Assembly (NCBI GenBank): GCA_900540045.1
Contig: UQEF01000030.1
Coordinates: 1 to 28,654 of the forward strand
Direction of reading: 5' to 3'
DNA: 28,654 bases
Source of the DNA: an uncultured Eubacteriales bacterium
GTDB taxonomy: Bacteria; Bacillota; Clostridia; Christensenellales; Aristaeellaceae
Under the pieces are notes generated by a model. The model made no database searches. It had not been told where the DNA came from and was given only the letters and a program-made list of their open reading frames with translations. Every line of letters starts with the position of its first letter. Positions within the stretch are counted from its first letter, which is position 1. Positions 26,034 through 28,654 of the stretch are shown here, piece by piece. A program made the translations under genes and the position numbers.

Positions 26034-27707
26034 GTGCTGGCCTATTGGAAGTTGCTTATGCGCGATCGTCTGATGGCGCTTGCGCCAGGCGGTCGCCGGC
26101 GCGAGGGACAGGCGGCCTGGAAGGCCGTGCTTGGCTGGGCCGGGATGACGCTTCTGGCCGTGTCCCTTTTCGCCATGGCTGTGTTATTTGAAATGGTGAT
26201 GTACGACCAGGCAAAGGCCATGGGCGAACCGCAGGCCGTGATTGCCCTCGCGTTTCTGGCCTGTACGCTGATGACGCTGATCTACAGTTTCTTCTATGTA
26301 ATCAGCCTGCTGTTTTTCGGCAGGGACTGCGCCTTTGTGGGCGCGTTGCCCATTCCGTCGCACGGCGTGCTCCTGGCCAAGCTGGCCACCGTGCTGGCCG
26401 GAGAAATCGGCCTGACGGCGCTGGTGTGCCTGCCGCTGCTCATTCGCTATGGCGTGGAAACGGGGGCCGCGGCGGATTACTATGTGCGCTCGCTGCTGGG
26501 AACCCTGTTCATCCCGGGCATTCCGGTGGCGATTACCACGCTTTTGTCCTTTGCGCTCATTCGCATCAGCGCATTGTGGAAGCGGCGCGAGGGCGTGACC
26601 ACCGTGATGACCTTTGTGCTGGTGGCCGCGATCGTGGGCGTGGAAATGAGCATTAACATGAACATGGATGAAGGCGAGCTGGCACAGGCCGCTGCGGGTC
26701 TGCTGCTGGGCAGCGGATCACTGACCGAGCTGGTGCTGGGCGCATTTCCGCCGCTTCAGTGGCTCACGACGGCAGCCACCGGGTCCGGCCTGCACGCGTG
26801 GGGGCAGGCGGCCCTGTACGCCGGCGTGTCCATTGCCGCGCTGGCGCTGGTGGTCGCCCTGTGCGGCGGCGGATACATGCGCCTTGCGCTCAGGCAGGCG
26901 GAGGTAATCCAGCGCGTCAATAGCGGCTCGCGCCGCCGCTCGGCGGGCTGGCGGGTGCACACCCCCTTCTGGGCGCTGTACCGGCAGGAGATGCGCGAGG
27001 TGCTTACTGTGCCTACCTACGCTACCAACTGTCTCACCGGTGTGGTAATGTTCCCGGTGCTGCTGGTGGTAATGGCTGTGGGCATCGGCCGGGAAACGGA
27101 TGGAATGGCGCTTTCGGAAGTCGTGGCGCAGTTTGTGCCCAAAAGCGTCTATCTGGCGGTTGCCGCGGGCTTCCTGGCGCTGACCTGTACCATGGGACTG
27201 GCCGTGTCCACCGCCGTGTCGCGTGAAGGCGCGCGGCATGACATGCGGCGCATCTATCCGGTTGCGGGGAGCGTTCAGCTTGGGGCCAAACTGCTGATGG
27301 GGATGACCTTCAATCTGGCTGCGGCGCTGGTAAGCGCGGTGGCGCTGTGGGTGCTGCTGCCCGGCATGTGGCTGGAAACGCTGGGCGCGCTGGCTGTGTC
27401 ACAGTTATTTTCGCTGCTGTGGTGCCTGATGAGCCTGCTTTTGGACGTGTATCATCCCAAGCTGAAATGGAAAACCGAAACCGAGGCTGTCAAGCAGAGC
27501 ATGAACGCCATGATCAGCATGTTCGGCGGCATGATTCTCATTGCGGTGCTGGTGGGCGCGGCGGTGCTGCTGACCCTTTGGGGATGGCCGGTTTCTGCGG
27601 CGCTGGGCGCGGATGTCGTTCTGTTGGCGCTGCTGGACGCGGCGCTGTGGATGGTGCTGTCCCGCCGGGCATCCATTACTTATTGTTTACGAGAATATTC
27701 AAAATAA
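26034..27707 (+). CDS. ABC transporter permease, large ABC-2/ABC_tran_2 type
   Basis: A 557-residue protein with about twelve hydrophobic segments, likely a duplicated permease. It resembles the large putative ABC exporter family (ABC_tran_2) that pairs with ATPases like the preceding one. A cytoplasmic Arg-rich stretch (around 298-310, SGSRRRSAGWR) divides two membrane halves. The start is GTG 26034, 3 bases after the ATPase stop, with GGGGGAA about 7 bases upstream. No cargo can be read from the sequence. No clear terminator follows it; the next gene has its own promoter. Confidence 0.85.
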   Translation: MLAYWKLLMRDRLMALAPGGRRREGQAAWKAVLGWAGMTLLAVSLFAMAVLFEMVMYDQAKAMGEPQAVIALAFLACTLMTLIYSFFYVISLLFFGRDCAFVGALPIPSHGVLLAKLATVLAGEIGLTALVCLPLLIRYGVETGAAADYYVRSLLGTLFIPGIPVAITTLLSFALIRISALWKRREGVTTVMTFVLVAAIVGVEMSINMNMDEGELAQAAAGLLLGSGSLTELVLGAFPPLQWLTTAATGSGLHAWGQAALYAGVSIAALALVVALCGGGYMRLALRQAEVIQRVNSGSRRRSAGWRVHTPFWALYRQEMREVLTVPTYATNCLTGVVMFPVLLVVMAVGIGRETDGMALSEVVAQFVPKSVYLAVAAGFLALTCTMGLAVSTAVSREGARHDMRRIYPVAGSVQLGAKLLMGMTFNLAAALVSAVALWVLLPGMWLETLGALAVSQLFSLLWCLMSLLLDVYHPKLKWKTETEAVKQSMNAMISMFGGMILIAVLVGAAVLLTLWGWPVSAALGADVVLLALLDAALWMVLSRRASITYCLREYSK

Positions 27708-27750
27708 TAAACAAAATGTTACAAAAATACGTGTATTCTTAGCAATTTTG

Positions 27751-27759
27751 TGATATAAT
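27751..27759 (+). promoter_or_regulatory. Extended -10 promoter for the methyltransferase gene
   Basis: TGATATAAT, a perfect extended -10, 41 bases before the ATG at 27800. No -35 of quality at 16-18 bases. The surrounding 90 bases are AT-rich. Confidence 0.65.
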
Positions 27760-27799
27760 AGCTGCGTGACAGGAAACAGAATCGCTGAGGAGGACGAGC

Positions 27800-28423
27800 A
27801 TGATCACCAAGGTACAAGGCAAAACCGTATCCGGTGAGCTGTCCGTCAAGGCATGTCCGCGGCTGAACCCGTTGGAAAAAGCCATGCTCAGGTGGGCCGT
27901 AGTGGACCCGGAAGACCGTGTCCTGGATGCCTGTGTGGGCCGGGGGCTGATGGCCGAATACCTGCGCCGCAACATGCAATGCGAGGTGTGCGGCGTATCT
28001 TCCGATATGGAGGAGGTGCGTTCCGCACGTGCGCGGCTCCAAAGCTGCGATATCGTCTATGCGCCGGTGGGGGACATCCCCTGGCGGGAAGGCGCTTTTG
28101 ACACGGTGCTCATGCAGTGGAAGGGCGACACAGATTCATTGGACCGCATGCTGGGTGAAGTGCTTCGCGTGCTCAAGCCCGGCGGACAGCTGGTGCTGGG
28201 GGCGGCATGCTGGCCTGCCGCAATGAACGCGCTGCGCCGCTGGATGTCCGCAGGTACAGAGAGCGCGCCCGTCAACCGCTGCACGCTGCAAACCCGGCTG
28301 ACGGATCTGTCGTTTGAACAGGTGAGCTGGCAGCGTACGGGGCTGGGCACGGGCGTGATGACGGCCTGGAAGCGAAAGCCGGCCCTGGACGGCGTGCAAG
28401 CCGATGGTGGCATGATTCGGTAG
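27800..28423 (+). CDS. Class I SAM-dependent methyltransferase
   Basis: A 207-residue protein with the Methyltransf_11-type core: motif I VLDACVGRGLMAEYL (41-55), the acidic residue after beta-2 (VSSDMEEV), a VGDIPWREGAFDTVLM segment (motif IV region) and EVLRVLKPGGQLVLGA (motif VI region). Gly47 and Gly49 keep part of the usual DxGxGxG loop, where Ala and Val replace two glycines. It probably methylates a small molecule or a lipid/quinone; the substrate is unknown. GAGGAGG lies 6 bases before the ATG. It stands as a single gene with its own promoter and a terminator 13 bases after the stop. Confidence 0.88.
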   Translation: MITKVQGKTVSGELSVKACPRLNPLEKAMLRWAVVDPEDRVLDACVGRGLMAEYLRRNMQCEVCGVSSDMEEVRSARARLQSCDIVYAPVGDIPWREGAFDTVLMQWKGDTDSLDRMLGEVLRVLKPGGQLVLGAACWPAAMNALRRWMSAGTESAPVNRCTLQTRLTDLSFEQVSWQRTGLGTGVMTAWKRKPALDGVQADGGMIR

Positions 28424-28436
28424 GAGAAAAGGATAA

Positions 28437-28473
28437 CGCCCGGCTCAGGTTTTGCCTTGAGCCGGGCGCTGTT
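28437..28473 (+). terminator. Terminator of the methyltransferase gene
   Basis: CGCCCGGCTCA (28437-28447) and TGAGCCGGGCG (28458-28468), 11-bp perfect stem with a 10-base loop. The T-tract is short (CTGTTTG), so termination may be partial. Confidence 0.75.
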
Positions 28474-28511
28474 TGTCGGAAAAGGGCGCTACAGGCGGGC
28501 TTTTTCGACAA
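28473..28511. repeat. Inverted repeat with the TTTTTCGACA motif
   Basis: TTGTCGGAAAAG (28473-28484) and CTTTTTCGACAA (28500-28511) are complementary at 11 of 12 positions, around GGCGCTACAGGCGGG. The right arm begins the 17-mer shared with 4936-5120. Confidence 0.5.
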
Positions 28512-28515
28512 CTTG

Positions 28516-28559
28516 AAGGGCGTGTTGCAGAAAGCAATTTCAGCGGCACGCCCTTTTTG
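28516..28559 (+). terminator. Second terminator-like hairpin
   Basis: AAGGGCGTG (28516-28524) and CACGCCCTT (28547-28555), 9 bp, 22-base loop, then TTTT. No gene ends directly before it. It may act as a back-up terminator or be part of the repeated element that begins at 28501. Confidence 0.45.
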
Positions 28560-28580
28560 CAAACAAATCAAGAGAAAAAC

Positions 28581-28620
28581 GGCAACATAGCGTCAAAAGC
28601 GGCAACATAGCGTCAAAAAG
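28581..28620. repeat. 20-bp tandem repeat, two copies (possible end of a mobile element)
   Basis: GGCAACATAGCGTCAAAAGC (28581-28600) is followed directly by GGCAACATAGCGTCAAAA plus AG (28601-28620); 18 bases are identical. After it, AGAGG at 28640-28644 lies 10 bases from the window end, where a gene may begin. Repeated ~20-bp sites near one end are a feature of IS21-family elements; this is a guess. Confidence 0.35.
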
Positions 28621-28654
28621 CAAGCATCCAAAGCCAAAAGAGGTATAAGAAGCC

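Overview
The window looks like a chromosomal segment of a GC-rich anaerobic member of the Clostridia (Firmicutes). The basis is AAGGAGG-type ribosome binding sites, Rho-independent terminators with U-tracts, a TM1266-type regulator found in [FeFe]-hydrogenase organisms, secreted SH3/peptidoglycan-binding repeat proteins, a DUF6273 protein, and a sodium-type ATP synthase c subunit. No rRNA, tRNA, CRISPR array, prophage or complete insertion sequence was seen. The genus cannot be told from the sequence alone.

Layout. (1) 1-4738, minus strand: a cut-off sugar ABC importer ATPase (RbsA/MglA type), and upstream of it an amylase - ROK kinase - SIS sugar-phosphate isomerase group ending at a strong terminator. 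(2) 4739-5253: a 515-base gap with a degenerate inverted repeat and the promoter of a secreted DUF6273 protein (5254-5931, plus). (3) 6013-8953, minus: a surface operon of phosphodiester glycosidase (NAGPA type), a diverged Lgt-like membrane protein and a CapA-like protein. It diverges from a large secreted cell-wall protein (9184-11787, plus) with two SH3 domains, six peptidoglycan-binding repeats and a C-terminal domain carrying a Gly-His-Ile-Cys-Ile-His-Phe motif. (4) 11847-14399, minus: a TM1266-like regulator followed by a complete NMT1/THI5-type ABC importer. Its leader carries a seven-codon upstream ORF whose stop codon lies in the stem of an intrinsic terminator, which looks like an attenuator. 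(5) 14684-17017, minus: a CdaR/PucR-type regulator and a lipoprotein S41 protease. (6) upp (17242-17871, plus). (7) 17938-24948, minus: a complete F1Fo ATP synthase operon, atpI-B-E-F-H-A-G-D-C, with a two-carboxylate Na+-type c subunit. (8) 25302-27707, plus: an ABC-2 type ATPase/permease pair with a palindrome at its promoter, then a small methyltransferase (27800-28423). (9) 28424-28654: terminators, a dispersed repeat and a 20-bp tandem repeat that may mark the end of a mobile element starting just beyond the window.

The most unusual features are the uORF/terminator leader at 14399-14639, the Lgt-like protein lacking residues needed by true Lgt inside a surface-polymer operon, and the two-carboxylate sodium signature in AtpE. 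Domain names come from reading the translated sequences by eye; no database search was run.
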